Notes: generated by a model from the sequence alone, not told the origin. A DNA stretch of 64,000 nt from Pseudomonas promysalinigenes (GCF_014269025.2 NZ_CP077094.1:3472001-3536000); one strand, 5' to 3'; positions 1 to 9,942 are shown, counted from the first letter of the stretch. A program made the numbers and translations.

Positions 1-814
1 TGGTGGGCTGCACCAAACGCTCGACGAAGAACTCGAGGTGCCCGCGCGGGTTGGCTGGCAGCGGCCAGCTGTCGACCTTCTGCGCAATGGCTTTGAATGC
101 CAGGGCGCACTTGGAGCGAGGGAAGGCCTCGTAAACCGCGCGTTGCTTCTGCACCGCCTTGCGCACGCTTTCGTCGTAAGGCACGGCGCCCACGTATTGT
201 AGGGCTACGTCAAGGAAGCGGTCGGTGACCTTGGTCAACTTGGCGAACAGGTTGCGCCCTTCCTGCGGGCTCTGCGCCATGTTGGCCAAAACCCGGAAGC
301 GGTTCATGCCGTAGTCGCGATTGAGCAGCTTGATCAGTGCATAGGCGTCGGTGATCGAGGTCGGCTCGTCGCACACCACCAGCAGCACTTCCTGGGCGGC
401 GCGGACGAAGCTGACTACCGAGTCACCAATCCCTGCAGCAGTGTCGATCACCAGCACATCGAGGTTGTCGCCAACCTCGCTGAAGGCCTGAATCAGCCCG
501 GCATGCTGAGCCGGCGCCAGATGCACCATGCTCTGGGTGCCGGAGGCAGCGGGCACGATGCGCACACCGCCAGGCCCCTGCAAAATCACATCACGCAGCT
601 CGCAGCGCCCTTCGATGACATCGGCCAGGGTGCGTTTCGGGGTGAGGCCCAGCAGCACGTCGACGTTGGCAAGGCCTAGGTCGGCGTCCAGCAGCATCAC
701 CCGGCGGCCGAGCTCGGCCAGCGCCAGAGACAGGTTCACTGAAACGTTAGTTTTGCCGACGCCACCTTTACCACCGGTGACGGCGATCACCTGTACGGGA
801 TGCATGCTACCCAT
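1..814 (-). CDS. fleN: FleN (FlhG/MinD-type ATPase), 3' end cut by window edge
   Basis: FleN is the P-loop ATPase that limits polar flagellum number by antagonising FleQ. The reading frame stays open to base 1, so about 271 residues are visible and the C-terminus is missing. The protein starts MGSMHPVQVIAVTGGKGGVG, and the deviant Walker A (GGKGGVGK, residues 14-21) is typical of the MinD/ParA family. A second family motif, VLVIDTAAGIGDSV, is also present. The ATG at 812-814 gives the usual FleN N-terminus. The gene lies 93 bases downstream of flhF, the usual order in Pseudomonas, and fliA would be expected next, outside the window. Confidence 0.95.
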   Translation of the reverse strand, partial: MGSMHPVQVIAVTGGKGGVGKTNVSVNLSLALAELGRRVMLLDADLGLANVDVLLGLTPKRTLADVIEGRCELRDVILQGPGGVRIVPAASGTQSMVHLAPAQHAGLIQAFSEVGDNLDVLVIDTAAGIGDSVVSFVRAAQEVLLVVCDEPTSITDAYALIKLLNRDYGMNRFRVLANMAQSPQEGRNLFAKLTKVTDRFLDVALQYVGAVPYDESVRKAVQKQRAVYEAFPRSKCALAFKAIAQKVDSWPLPANPRGHLEFFVERLVQPT

Positions 815-907
815 GTTTATTGTTTACCTTGTTTCGCTTGGTCCCAAGCCACACGCGGGGCAGCACTTGAGCCCCCGAAATGTAGGTACTTTGCATACGT
901 TTCATCC

Positions 908-2215
908 TCAACCCGCGCGCCGCGGATTGTGGTAGAGATCAGCGAACATGTCGGCCATAGCCTCCTCGCTGGGCTCGTCCTGCAACTGCACATTGACCGC
1001 GCGGGTCACCAACTGGTGCGGGCGCGGCAAGTGCAGATCGTCAGGAATACGCGGGCCGTCGGTTAAGTAGGCCACGGGCAGTTCATGACTGATGGCCAGG
1101 CTCAGCACGTCGCCGAGGCTCGCCGTTTCATCGAGTTTGGTCAGGATGCAGCCGGCCAGGCCGCAGCGTTTGTAGCTGTGGTAGGCAGCGGTGAGCACCT
1201 GCTTTTGACTGGTGGTGGCCAGTACCAGGTAGTTCCTGGCAGCAATGCCACGGCCAGCCAGGGTTTCCAACTGCATGCGCAGGGCCGGGTCGCTGGCCTG
1301 CAGGCCGGCGGTATCGATCAGCACCACACGCTTGCGCAACAGCGGCTCCAGCGCTGCGGCCAGTGACTGCCCCGGGTCGACGTAGGTGACCGGCACATTG
1401 AGGATGCGGCCCAACGTTTTAAGTTGTTCCTGAGCCCCGATGCGGAAACTGTCCATGCTCACCAGCGCCAGGCTCTGCGGGCCGTACTTGAGCACATAGC
1501 GCGCCGCCAGCTTGGCCAAGGTAGTGGTTTTACCCATGCCGGCCGGGCCTACCATGGCGATGACGCCACCCTCCTCGATCGGTTCGACCTGCGGCACGGC
1601 AATCATCCGCGCCAGGTGCGCCAGCAGCATGCGCCAGGCCTGGCGGGGCTCTTCGATCCCATTGGTCAGCTCGAGCAGCTCGCGGGCGATGGGGCCAGAC
1701 AGGCCGATGCGTTGCAGGCGGCGCCAGAGGTTGGCCTGGGCCGGCTTGCTGCCCTGCAGCTGGTTCCAGGCCAGCGAACCGAGTTGCACTTCCAGCAGCT
1801 CGCGCAGCCCAGACAGCTCCGAACGCATGGCATCGAAAAGGCGCGGGTCGACTGCCGGCTGCGTCGCAGCCGGGGCTGGTGGCGGCACGTCGACGTGCGG
1901 CTCGATCAAAGGCTCGGCAGCGGTCAAGGACTGGCCGGCGAACAATTGGCGATTACCTTCGCTGGCCTCGGCGCGGTTATCCAGTTCTGCCTGGGCAGTG
2001 GCTATACGCGACTGAGTCTTGCGCAGCTCCTCTTCGAGCTCCGCATTGGGCACGCGCGGGGCCAGCGCGGACAACTTGTAGTCCAGCGCGGCGGTCAGCT
2101 CGACACCACCGGCGATGCGGCGGTTGCCAATGATGGCGGCATCGGAGCCCAGCTCATCACGAACCAGCTTCATGGCCTGACGCATATCGGCGGCGAAAAA
2201 ACGCTTGACTTGCAT
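908..2215 (-). CDS. flhF: FlhF, SRP-type GTPase for polar flagellum placement
   Basis: FlhF is a 435-residue GTPase of the SRP/SRalpha family that marks the pole for flagellum assembly. The N-terminal basic segment (MQVKRFFAADMRQAMKLVRD) is followed by a low-complexity linker (about residues 60-125) and an NG domain. The P-loop GPAGMGKTT lies at residues 223-231, with downstream VSMDSFRIGAQEQL, DTAGL and TKLDET motifs. The start is ATG, preceded by GAGG. The gene sits 11 bases after flhA and is probably transcribed from the flhA sigma54 promoter. Length and motif order are normal for Pseudomonas FlhF. Confidence 0.96.
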   Translation of the reverse strand: MQVKRFFAADMRQAMKLVRDELGSDAAIIGNRRIAGGVELTAALDYKLSALAPRVPNAELEEELRKTQSRIATAQAELDNRAEASEGNRQLFAGQSLTAAEPLIEPHVDVPPPAPAATQPAVDPRLFDAMRSELSGLRELLEVQLGSLAWNQLQGSKPAQANLWRRLQRIGLSGPIARELLELTNGIEEPRQAWRMLLAHLARMIAVPQVEPIEEGGVIAMVGPAGMGKTTTLAKLAARYVLKYGPQSLALVSMDSFRIGAQEQLKTLGRILNVPVTYVDPGQSLAAALEPLLRKRVVLIDTAGLQASDPALRMQLETLAGRGIAARNYLVLATTSQKQVLTAAYHSYKRCGLAGCILTKLDETASLGDVLSLAISHELPVAYLTDGPRIPDDLHLPRPHQLVTRAVNVQLQDEPSEEAMADMFADLYHNPRRAG

Positions 2216-2226
2216 AACCCACTACC

Positions 2227-4356
2227 TCAGCCGTTGGGGCCCACTGTGGCAACGATGGTAACTTGCTTGTTGTCCGGTATTTCCTGATACGCCAGAACAT
2301 GCAAATTCGGTACAGCCAGGCGACCGAAACGCGACAGCATTGCCCGGATCGGGCCAGCGACCAGAAGGATGGCCGGTTGGCCTTGCATCTCCTGGCGCTG
2401 GCAGGCTTCGATCAGCGAGCGCTGCAGCTTTTCGGCCATGCTTGGCTCAAGAAGTACACCGTCTTCCTGACCTTGCCCGGCCCTTTGCAAACTATTGAGC
2501 AAGATCTGTTCCAACCTTGGCTCAAGCGTGATGACAGGCAGCTCGGACTCAACGCCAACAATGCTTTGCACGATGGCGCGACACAATCCGACGCGCACTG
2601 CCGCAACTAGCGCGGCGGTATCTTGACTCTTGTTCGCGTTGTTGGCGATGGCCTCGGCAATGCTGCGTATGTCACGTACCGGCACCTGCTCGGATAACAG
2701 CGCCTGCAGGACCTTGAGCAGCCCCGACAAGGAAATGACACCGGGCACCAGTTCCTCTGCAAGTTTAGGCGATGCTTTGGACAATACCTGCAACAGTTGC
2801 TGGACCTCTTCGTGGCCGATCAACTCATGGCAGTGCTTCTGCAGAATCTGGTTGAGGTGGGTTGCCACCACGGTACTGGCGTCGACCACGGTATAGCCCA
2901 GTGATTGCGCCTGGGCACGCTGGCCGATATCGATCCACACGGCCTCCAGGCCAAATGCCGGGTCCCGCGCGGCGATGCCATTGAGGCTACCGAACACCTG
3001 GCCTGGGTTAATGGCGAGCTCGCGGTCTGGGTAGATTTCGGCTTCGGCCAGAATTACGCCCATAAGCGTCAAACGGTAGGCGCTGGGCTGCAGGTCGAGG
3101 TTGTCGCGAATATGCACGGTTGGCATCAGAAACCCCAGGTCCTGGGAAAGCTTCTTGCGCACCCCCTTGATCCGCGCCAGCAACTGCCCACCTTGGTTGC
3201 GGTCTACCAGCGGAATCAGGCGATAGCCCACTTCCAGGCCGATCATATCGATCGGTGTAACGTCGTCCCAGCCCAATTCCTTGGTGTCCAGCGCGCGCTG
3301 CGGCGAGGGCAGCAGGTCCTGTTGCCGCTGGGCCTCTTTCTGCGCCTCGAGCTTGGCCTTCTGCTGCTTCTTCCAAACCAGGTATGCCCCACCGCCGGCC
3401 AGCAGGCCGAGGCTGAGGAAGGCGATATGCGGCATGCCGGGCACCAGGCCCATGATGATCATCAGCGCGGCGGAAACCCCCAGCGCCTTGGGCGAATCGA
3501 ACATCTGCCGATTGATCAGCTTACCCATGTCCTCGGAGCCCGAGGCACGGGTGACCATGATCGCAGCGGCAGTGGACAACAGCAGTGATGGCAATTGCGC
3601 CACCAAACCGTCACCGATGGTCAGCAAGGCGTAGACCTTGCCAGCATCGCTGAACGACATGTTGTGTTGCAGCATGCCGATCAGCATACCGCCTAGCAGG
3701 TTGATGAAGAGGATCAGCAAGCCGGCAATCGCGTCACCGCGCACGAATTTGCTGGCACCGTCCATCGAACCGTAGAACTCGGCTTCCTGAGCCACCTCGG
3801 AGCGTCGCGCCTTGGCTTGGGCCTGGTCGATCAAGCCGGCGTTGAGGTCGGCATCGATGGCCATCTGCTTGCCGGGCATGGCGTCCAGGGTGAAGCGCGC
3901 GCTCACTTCGGAAATACGGCCGGCACCCTTGGTCACCACTACGAAGTTGATGATCATGAGGATGGCGAACACCACGGCACCGACCACATAGTTGCCGCCG
4001 ATGACCACCTCACCGAATGCCTGGATGACTTTACCGGCGGCGCCATGGCCCTCCTGGCCATGGAGCATCACCACCCGGGTGGATGCCACGTTCAACGCCA
4101 GGCGCAATAGCGTCGCGACCAGCAGAATGGTGGGGAAGGCGGCAAAATCCAGCGGGCGCAGTGCGTACACGCAGACCAGCAACACCACGATCGACAGCGC
4201 GATGTTGAAGGTGAAGAACACGTCGAGCAGGAACGGCGGTATCGGCAACATCATCATTGCCAACATCACCAGCAGCAGCAACGGCACACCCAGGTTGCCC
4301 CGGCCGAGCCCGGCCAGGTTGTTGCGGGCATTGCTGATTAACTGAGTGCGATCCAC
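2227..4356 (-). CDS. flhA: FlhA, flagellar type III export gate protein
   Basis: FlhA is the major inner-membrane component of the export gate. I place the start at the GTG at 4354-4356, giving VDRTQLISNARNNLAGLGRG and 709 residues. The frame is open 24 codons further upstream, but AAGAGGAC sits at correct spacing before this GTG, and the extension would run through the -24/-12 promoter region. The N-terminal half carries the hydrophobic membrane segments and the FHIPEP-type signature RISEVSARFTLDAMPGKQM. The C-terminal half is the cytosolic substrate- and chaperone-docking domain. It heads the flhA-flhF-fleN operon. Confidence 0.96.
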   Translation of the reverse strand: MDRTQLISNARNNLAGLGRGNLGVPLLLLVMLAMMMLPIPPFLLDVFFTFNIALSIVVLLVCVYALRPLDFAAFPTILLVATLLRLALNVASTRVVMLHGQEGHGAAGKVIQAFGEVVIGGNYVVGAVVFAILMIINFVVVTKGAGRISEVSARFTLDAMPGKQMAIDADLNAGLIDQAQAKARRSEVAQEAEFYGSMDGASKFVRGDAIAGLLILFINLLGGMLIGMLQHNMSFSDAGKVYALLTIGDGLVAQLPSLLLSTAAAIMVTRASGSEDMGKLINRQMFDSPKALGVSAALMIIMGLVPGMPHIAFLSLGLLAGGGAYLVWKKQQKAKLEAQKEAQRQQDLLPSPQRALDTKELGWDDVTPIDMIGLEVGYRLIPLVDRNQGGQLLARIKGVRKKLSQDLGFLMPTVHIRDNLDLQPSAYRLTLMGVILAEAEIYPDRELAINPGQVFGSLNGIAARDPAFGLEAVWIDIGQRAQAQSLGYTVVDASTVVATHLNQILQKHCHELIGHEEVQQLLQVLSKASPKLAEELVPGVISLSGLLKVLQALLSEQVPVRDIRSIAEAIANNANKSQDTAALVAAVRVGLCRAIVQSIVGVESELPVITLEPRLEQILLNSLQRAGQGQEDGVLLEPSMAEKLQRSLIEACQRQEMQGQPAILLVAGPIRAMLSRFGRLAVPNLHVLAYQEIPDNKQVTIVATVGPNG

Positions 4357-4411
4357 CGCGAGTCCTCTTGATGCAAAACTTTGACGCCCAGGGAGCGCTT
4401 GGGCGTGGCTT

Positions 4412-4427
4412 TGCAAGAAGCTTTCCA
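4412..4427 (-). promoter_or_regulatory. sigma54 (-24/-12) promoter of flhA
   Basis: The minus strand reads TGGAAAGCTTCTTGCA, with invariant GG and GC separated by ten bases. It lies about 55 bases upstream of the chosen flhA GTG. In Pseudomonas flhA is a FleQ/sigma54 target, which fits. Confidence 0.75.
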
Positions 4428-4457
4428 ACTTTGGTGGCCTTCAGGGATTTGAAGCCT

Positions 4458-4479
4458 CAGGGGCAGAGCATGGCCCCTG
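4458..4479 (-). terminator. Stem-loop between flhB and flhA
   Basis: CAGGGGC and GCCCCTG form a 7-bp stem with an 8-base loop, just after the flhB stop. There is no T-tract, so termination is only possible. It may separate flhB transcription from the flhA promoter. Confidence 0.35.
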
Positions 4480-4496
4480 CCGTAACCGAACTTATG

Positions 4497-5639
4497 TCAG
4501 CTGTCACGCCGCAAATCCTGAGGAATCGGCAGGTCTTCTTTGAGCGGCTCCGGCCGCTTGCCCTTGCCTGCCCGGTACTGTCGGATCTGGAACACATAGG
4601 CGAGCACTTGCGCCACCGCCAGGTACAGCCCTGCCGGAATCTCGCCCTCTACTTCGGTGGAGTAGTAGATGGCCCGCGCAAGGGCCGGCGATTCGAGAAT
4701 CTGGATCTTGTGCTCAGCGCCGATTTCACGAATTTTCAAGGCGATGAAGTCAGTACCCTTGGCCACCAGCAACGGCGCCACCCCACCCTTCTGCGGGTCA
4801 TACTGCAAGGCCACGGCGTAGTGGGTCGGGTTGGTGATGATCACGTCGGCCTCGGGCACGGCAGCCATCATGCGGCGCTGCGACACTTCACGCTGCAATT
4901 GACGGATGCGCTGCTTGACCTCCGGCTTGCCCTCGCTGTCCTTGTATTCGTCCTTGACCTCTTGCTTGGTCATCTTCAGCTTCTTCTGCGTTTGCCACAG
5001 CTGGTATGGCACGTCTGCCGCGGCAATCAGCAGCAAGCCGGCGGCCATCCACAAGGCGCTCCAGCCCACCACCTGGACGCTATGGATGATCGCCTGCTCC
5101 AGAGGCTCGTTAGCGATGGCCAGCAGTGCCTGACGGTCGTTGCTCAAAACCACCAGTGCCACCGCCAGAATGACCAAAAACTTGGCCATTGCCTTGAGCA
5201 GTTCGGTGAGTGAGTTCAGCGAAAACATCCGCTTGATCCCTGACAATGGGTTCATGCGGCTGAATTTAGGCTGTAAAAGACTGCCCGAGAAAATGAACCC
5301 GCCCAGGGCGATGGGCGACACGAAGGCAATCACGAACAGCAACATCAGAATCGGCTGCACTGCCCAGATCGCCATCTTTCCCGAAGCCAGCAGGAACATG
5401 CCCATCGAGCGCTCATCGGTCAGCACCTCGCGGCTCAGGGAGAAGTTCATCTGCATCAACGTCATCAACGTCTGCGCCAGGTTGCCACCGAAGGCCAGCA
5501 GCGCACCGGCACCGGCAAGTGTCGAGGCGACGGTATTGAGCTCCTTGGAACGGGCGATCTCACCTTTTTCGCGCGCGTCGCGCTTACGTTTGTCGGTGGG
5601 GTCTTCCGTCTTGTCCTGACCGCTCTCGCTTTCAGCCAT
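4497..5639 (-). CDS. flhB: FlhB, export gate substrate-specificity switch
   Basis: FlhB (380 residues) controls the switch from rod/hook to filament export. Four membrane segments occupy roughly residues 40-210. The cytoplasmic domain has the autocleavage motif NPTH at residues 270-273 (preceded by EADVIIT), so self-processing should be intact. The charged N-terminus (EDPTDKRKRDAREKGEI) is typical of the family. It starts two bases after the fliR stop, so translation is probably coupled within the fliLMNOPQR-flhB operon. Confidence 0.96.
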   Translation of the reverse strand: MAESESGQDKTEDPTDKRKRDAREKGEIARSKELNTVASTLAGAGALLAFGGNLAQTLMTLMQMNFSLSREVLTDERSMGMFLLASGKMAIWAVQPILMLLFVIAFVSPIALGGFIFSGSLLQPKFSRMNPLSGIKRMFSLNSLTELLKAMAKFLVILAVALVVLSNDRQALLAIANEPLEQAIIHSVQVVGWSALWMAAGLLLIAAADVPYQLWQTQKKLKMTKQEVKDEYKDSEGKPEVKQRIRQLQREVSQRRMMAAVPEADVIITNPTHYAVALQYDPQKGGVAPLLVAKGTDFIALKIREIGAEHKIQILESPALARAIYYSTEVEGEIPAGLYLAVAQVLAYVFQIRQYRAGKGKRPEPLKEDLPIPQDLRRDS

Positions 5640-5641
5640 GC

Positions 5642-6418
5642 TCAGGGCGCCCTCGCCATCTCACGCAGCCATTGCAACGCTTCACTGGCCAAGGCCTGAT
5701 AGTGCGAAAGCACATCGGCCAAACCGATCCAGAAGATACCCATGCCCAACACCAGGGTCAGCGGAAAACCGATGGAAAATATGTTCAGCTGAGGTGCCGC
5801 ACGGGTCATTACGCCGAAAGCGATGTTCACCACCAAGAGCGCGGTGATCGCCGGCAGGATCAACAGCAAGCCGGCCCCGAACACCCACCCCAGGCGGCCT
5901 GCCATTTCCCAGAAATGACTGACCAACAGCGCCTGACCGACCGGCAAGGTCGTGAAGCTCTCGGTCAACACCTCGAACACCACCAGGTGCCCATTCATCA
6001 GCAGGAACAACACACTGACCAGCATGGTCATGAACTGGCTCACCACTGCCACGTTCACGCCGTTGGCCGGGTCGACCATCGAGGCGAAGGCCATGCCCAT
6101 CTGCACGGCGATGATCTGCCCGGCGATCACGAATGCCTGGAACAGCAGCTGCAAGGAAAAGCCGAACAGTGCCCCGACGATGATCTGCTCACCGCAAAGC
6201 AGCAGGCCGCGCAAGCTCAATGGGTCGAACGTGGGCAGCGGCGGCAGTGCCGGTACGATCACCACGGTAATGGCCACGGCCACGTACAGGCGGATGCGTG
6301 CCGGCAGCATGCGCGTGCCGAAGATCGGCATGGTCATCAGCACAGCGGTCACCCGGAACAGCGGCAGCAGAAAGGTGGCGACCCAGGTGCCAATCTGCGC
6401 ATCGGTCAGTTCCAGCAT
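5642..6418 (-). CDS. fliR: FliR, export gate membrane protein
   Basis: FliR is a 258-residue multi-spanning protein of the FliPQR export channel. It has the expected hydrophobic profile, and its start MLELTDAQIGTWVATFLLPL is typical for Pseudomonas. It lies 7 bases after fliQ and 2 bases before flhB, consistent with tight operon packing. No motif is missing that I can see. Confidence 0.94.
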   Translation of the reverse strand: MLELTDAQIGTWVATFLLPLFRVTAVLMTMPIFGTRMLPARIRLYVAVAITVVIVPALPPLPTFDPLSLRGLLLCGEQIIVGALFGFSLQLLFQAFVIAGQIIAVQMGMAFASMVDPANGVNVAVVSQFMTMLVSVLFLLMNGHLVVFEVLTESFTTLPVGQALLVSHFWEMAGRLGWVFGAGLLLILPAITALLVVNIAFGVMTRAAPQLNIFSIGFPLTLVLGMGIFWIGLADVLSHYQALASEALQWLREMARAP

Positions 6419-6425
6419 GGCTGCC

Positions 6426-6695
6426 TCAACCGATCAACTGCGGGATGCTGGTGTACAGGCCGGTGATGTACTCCATGAACTTCTGCACCAGCCACGGGCC
6501 TGCAACGATCAGCGTCACCAGCATCACCAGCAGGCGCGGCAGAAAGCTCAAGGTCTGTTCGTTGATCTGCGTGGCAGCCTGGAACATCGCCACGATCAAG
6601 CCGATCAGCAAGCTCGGCACCACCAGTACGGCGACCATCAAAGTGGTCAGCCATAGCGCATCACGAAACAGGTCGACAGCTACTTCAGGTGTCAT
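6426..6695 (-). CDS. fliQ: FliQ, export gate membrane protein
   Basis: FliQ is 89 residues with two hydrophobic helices and the family core QINEQTLSFLPRLL between them. Four copies surround the FliP-FliR core in the known export gate structure. A strong Shine-Dalgarno (AAGGGGAG) precedes the ATG. It sits between fliP (21-base gap) and fliR (7-base gap). Confidence 0.95.
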   Translation of the reverse strand: MTPEVAVDLFRDALWLTTLMVAVLVVPSLLIGLIVAMFQAATQINEQTLSFLPRLLVMLVTLIVAGPWLVQKFMEYITGLYTSIPQLIG

Positions 6696-6716
6696 GCGGG
6701 GCTCCCCTTGGCGGCG

Positions 6717-7496
6717 TCAAATGCCACCGAAACTGCCGGCCAATGTGCCCATGATCAGCGCCCAGCCATCGACCAGGACGAACAGCATGATCTTGAACGG
6801 CAGCGAGATGATCAATGGCGACAACATCATCATACCCATGGCCATCAGCACACTGGCCACCACCATGTCGATGATCAAGAACGGGATGAAGATCATGAAG
6901 CCGATCTGGAACGCGGTTTTCAGCTCCGACGTGACGAATGCCGGCACCAGTATCGTCAGCGGCACTTGATCGGGGCCGGCGATATCGGTGCGCTTGGACA
7001 GGCGCATGAACAGGTCCAAATCACTCTGCCGGGTCTGAGCCAGCATGAAGTCTTTCAGTGGCCCCTGGCCCTTCTCGATTGCCTGCTGAGCAGTCATCTG
7101 CTCGTTCAGGTAGGGCTGCAGAGCATCCTGGTTCACCCGGTCGAACACGGGCGCCATGATGAACAGCGTGAGAAACAGCGCCATGCCGGTCAGCACCTGG
7201 TTAGAAGGTGTCTGCTGCAAGCCCAGGGCCTGACGTAGAATCGAGAAGACGATGATGATACGGGTGAAGCTGGTCATCAGAATGACGAACGCCGGGATGA
7301 AACTCAGCGCCGTCATGATCAGCAGAATCTGCAGGCTGACCGAATACTCCTGCTGCCCGTCTGCGGTGTTTGACAGGGTTATGGCCGGGATCGACAACGG
7401 GTCGGCGGCCAAGGCCAGTGGGGCTGCCAACAGCAGCGCAATGGGCAACAAAGTGCCGAACGATGTTTTCAACAGCAGGCGCAAGGCGCGGGTCAT
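6717..7496 (-). CDS. fliP: FliP, export gate channel protein
   Basis: FliP forms the pentameric core of the export channel. I use the ATG at 7494-7496, which overlaps the fliO stop (TGATG), although a GTG lies one codon upstream. A cleavable signal peptide is visible (hydrophobic segment ending LLAAPLALA), followed by the mature region and hydrophobic helices. Family motifs include [19 protein letters not shown] and [15 protein letters not shown]. The length of 259 residues is normal. Confidence 0.95.
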   Translation of the reverse strand: MTRALRLLLKTSFGTLLPIALLLAAPLALAADPLSIPAITLSNTADGQQEYSVSLQILLIMTALSFIPAFVILMTSFTRIIIVFSILRQALGLQQTPSNQVLTGMALFLTLFIMAPVFDRVNQDALQPYLNEQMTAQQAIEKGQGPLKDFMLAQTRQSDLDLFMRLSKRTDIAGPDQVPLTILVPAFVTSELKTAFQIGFMIFIPFLIIDMVVASVLMAMGMMMLSPLIISLPFKIMLFVLVDGWALIMGTLAGSFGGI

Positions 7497-7954
7497 CACT
7501 GCTTGTCCTTCTGATCCTTGCCCATCAGCTCCATCAGGCGCTGGGCGAACTCCGGTGTCGCCTGACGGGCGCTGGCGGGTACTTCGACGGGTTCGGCCAA
7601 CACGTGCAAGGCCTCGATACTGCCTGGGCTATGGCCGATGAGAATCTGCTCCTTGCCAACCTGCACCAGCAACAGCCGATCACGCGGGCCGATGGCACGA
7701 CTGCCGATCACCTCGATCACCTGCCCACCCTTAGGCGCTGCCCCCTGCATGCGGCGCAGCAGCCAGGCCAGGAAGAAGATCAACCCCACTACCAGCAACA
7801 GCCCGAATACCATTTGCGCCAGTTGCCCACCCAAACTGCCGGGCGCAGCGGCTGGCGTTGCCACCGGGCTGGCAGAAGGCGTTGCCGCGGCGATGGCCAC
7901 TTCGCTGGCCAGCAGCGCGGCTGATGCCATCACGGCGCGCATCGTGCTCTTCAC
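7496..7954 (-). CDS. fliO: FliO, export gate assembly factor
   Basis: FliO is a small, poorly conserved membrane protein needed to assemble FliP. The frame begins with GTG directly after the fliN stop, giving 152 residues; internal ATGs at codons 5 and 9 are alternatives. An N-terminal hydrophobic, signal-like segment and an Ala/Pro linker precede a transmembrane helix ([19 protein letters not shown]). A cytoplasmic domain with [16 protein letters not shown] follows, the typical FliO core. The exact start is uncertain. Confidence 0.88.
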   Translation of the reverse strand: MKSTMRAVMASAALLASEVAIAAATPSASPVATPAAAPGSLGGQLAQMVFGLLLVVGLIFFLAWLLRRMQGAAPKGGQVIEVIGSRAIGPRDRLLLVQVGKEQILIGHSPGSIEALHVLAEPVEVPASARQATPEFAQRLMELMGKDQKDKQ

Positions 7955-8419
7955 TCAGCGCAGCTTCTTGATACGTTCGCTGGGGCTGATCACATCGGTC
8001 AGGCGGATGCCGAACTTCTCGTTGACCACCACCACTTCGCCATGGGCGATCAGTGTGCCGTTGACCAATACATCGAGCGGTTCACCTGCCAGGCGGTCGA
8101 GCTCGATCACCGAGCCCTGGTTGAGCTGCAGCAGGTTGCGGATATTGATTTCGGTGCTGCCCACCTCCATGGAAATGTTCACTGGAATGTCCAGGATCAC
8201 ATCCAGGTTCGGCCCTTCGAGGCTGACGTTTTCGTTGGGCCGCGGCGAGCTGGCGAATTCTTCCATGGGCAAGCGGCCGGCACCCGGTTTGCCGCTGTCG
8301 GCAGCGAGCAGCGCATCGATGTCGGCCTGCCCGGCATCACCGGTTTCTTCCAGGGCTGCGGCCCACTCGTCGGCCAAGGCCTGGTCTTGCTGGGAAGTGA
8401 TCTCGTTTTCGTTAGCCAT
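7955..8419 (-). CDS. fliN: FliN, flagellar switch C-ring protein
   Basis: FliN forms the base of the C-ring. The start chosen is MANENEITS, preceded by AGAGGA at good spacing; the frame is open six codons further upstream without better support. This gives 154 residues. The N-terminal part is acidic and variable, and the C-terminal SpoA domain (about residues 75-150) contains VSLEG...ILDIPVNISMEVGSTEI and the LDRLAGEPLDVLVNGTLIA core. It is packed between fliM and fliO. Confidence 0.95.
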   Translation of the reverse strand: MANENEITSQQDQALADEWAAALEETGDAGQADIDALLAADSGKPGAGRLPMEEFASSPRPNENVSLEGPNLDVILDIPVNISMEVGSTEINIRNLLQLNQGSVIELDRLAGEPLDVLVNGTLIAHGEVVVVNEKFGIRLTDVISPSERIKKLR

Positions 8420-8466
8420 GATGTCCTCTACAGGCATTCAATTCGGAAAGAGCGACCGGCACGCCG

Positions 8467-9435
8467 TTAGCGGCGTTCGATCGGGTCGATGATCTGCAGG
8501 GCCAGGTTGCCTTTATGCGAACCCAGGCGCGCCTTGAACGACGGCACACCGTTGGCGCGCAACACCAGGTGCTCGGGCAGCTCCACCGGGATCACGTCAC
8601 CGGCTTGCATGTGCAGGATGTCGCGCAGCTTCAGCTGACGGCGCGCAACCGTGGCGGTCAGCGGCACGGAGACGTCCAACACGTCCTCACGCAATGCTTT
8701 GACCCAGCGCTCGTCCTGGTCGTCGAGGTCGGACTGGAAGCCTGCATCGAGCATTTCCCGCACGGGCTCGATCATCGAATACGGCATGGTCACGTGCAGG
8801 TCGCCGCCGCCGCCGTCCAGTTCGATATGGAAGGTCGAGACCACCACCGCCTCGCTTGGGCCAACGATATTGGCCATGGCCGGGTTGACCTCGGAGTTCA
8901 TGTACTCGAAATTGACCGGCATGATCGCCTGCCAGGCTTCCTTGAGGTCGACGAAGCACTGGTCCAGTACCATGCGCACCACCCGCAGTTCAGTGGGGGT
9001 GAATTCACGGCCTTCGATCTTGGCATGCCTGCCGTCACCGCCGAAGAAATTGTCCACCAGCTTGAACACCAGCTTGGCGTCGAGAATGAACAGCGCGGTG
9101 CCGCGCAGCGGCTTGATCTTGACCAGGTTCAGGCTGGTCGGCACGTACAGCGAGTGCACGTACTCGCCGAACTTCATCACCTGCACCCCGCCGACCGCCA
9201 CATCCGCTGAGCGGCGCAGCAGGTTGAACATACTGATGCGGGTATAGCGGGCGAAGCGCTCGTTGATCATCTCAAGGGTCGGCATGCGACCACGCACGAT
9301 CCGATCCTGGCTGGTCAGGTCATAGCTCTTGATGCTGCCAGGCTCGGAAACGCTCTCGGTCTGTACCAGCCCATCGTCGACGCCGTGCAACAGGGCGTCG
9401 ATCTCATCCTGGGACAGCAGGTCCTGTACGGCCAT
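8467..9435 (-). CDS. fliM: FliM, flagellar switch protein
   Basis: FliM (322 residues) connects chemotaxis to rotor direction. The N-terminal CheY-P binding peptide is present (LLSQDEIDALLHGV, residues 6-19). The CheC-like middle domain and the C-terminal SpoA domain follow at normal length. It starts 9 bases after fliL and is separated from fliN by 47 bases. Confidence 0.97.
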   Translation of the reverse strand: MAVQDLLSQDEIDALLHGVDDGLVQTESVSEPGSIKSYDLTSQDRIVRGRMPTLEMINERFARYTRISMFNLLRRSADVAVGGVQVMKFGEYVHSLYVPTSLNLVKIKPLRGTALFILDAKLVFKLVDNFFGGDGRHAKIEGREFTPTELRVVRMVLDQCFVDLKEAWQAIMPVNFEYMNSEVNPAMANIVGPSEAVVVSTFHIELDGGGGDLHVTMPYSMIEPVREMLDAGFQSDLDDQDERWVKALREDVLDVSVPLTATVARRQLKLRDILHMQAGDVIPVELPEHLVLRANGVPSFKARLGSHKGNLALQIIDPIERR

Positions 9436-9444
9436 TGCGGACTC

Positions 9445-9942
9445 CTACTGCAATACGAAATTGGTGAACAGCAACTGGTCGATCACCGGCTTGCCGACTT
9501 CTTTCTGCGCCACTTCCTGGACCACTGCGGTGGCTTTCTGACGCAGCATCTCCTGGCCCACCGAACTGGCGGACAACGTGTCGAAACCTTGACCGGAGAA
9601 CATCATCACCAGGTTGTTGCGGATCACCGGCATATGCACGCTGAGCGCATCCAGATCGGCCTGATTACGGCCTTGCAGGGTGATGCTCAGCTGCATGTAG
9701 CGCTGACGGCCGTTCTGATTGAAGTTGACCACGAAGGCCGGAGCCAAGGGCACGTAGATCGCGGGAGCCTTGACGTTGGAAGCAGCCGCTTCGGCGGCCG
9801 GGGCCGGTTCACTTTTGTGCATGATGAACCAGGTGGCCCCCACCGACAGGCCGACCGCCAGCAGCAGCGCCAGTACCAGCAGCAGGATCAACTTGAGTTT
9901 GCCTTTTGCGGCGGGGTCTTTCACTGCTTCGCTCTTCGCCAT
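9445..9942 (-). CDS. fliL: FliL, basal body-associated stator regulator
   Basis: FliL (165 residues) is a single-pass membrane protein next to the stator. A lysine-rich cytoplasmic start is followed by a transmembrane helix (about residues 17-39, LILLLVLALLLAVGLSVGAT) and a periplasmic stomatin-like domain. It is the first gene of the fliLMNOPQR-flhB operon, with its own sigma54 promoter about 50 bases upstream. Confidence 0.94.
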   Translation of the reverse strand: MAKSEAVKDPAAKGKLKLILLLVLALLLAVGLSVGATWFIMHKSEPAPAAEAAASNVKAPAIYVPLAPAFVVNFNQNGRQRYMQLSITLQGRNQADLDALSVHMPVIRNNLVMMFSGQGFDTLSASSVGQEMLRQKATAVVQEVAQKEVGKPVIDQLLFTNFVLQ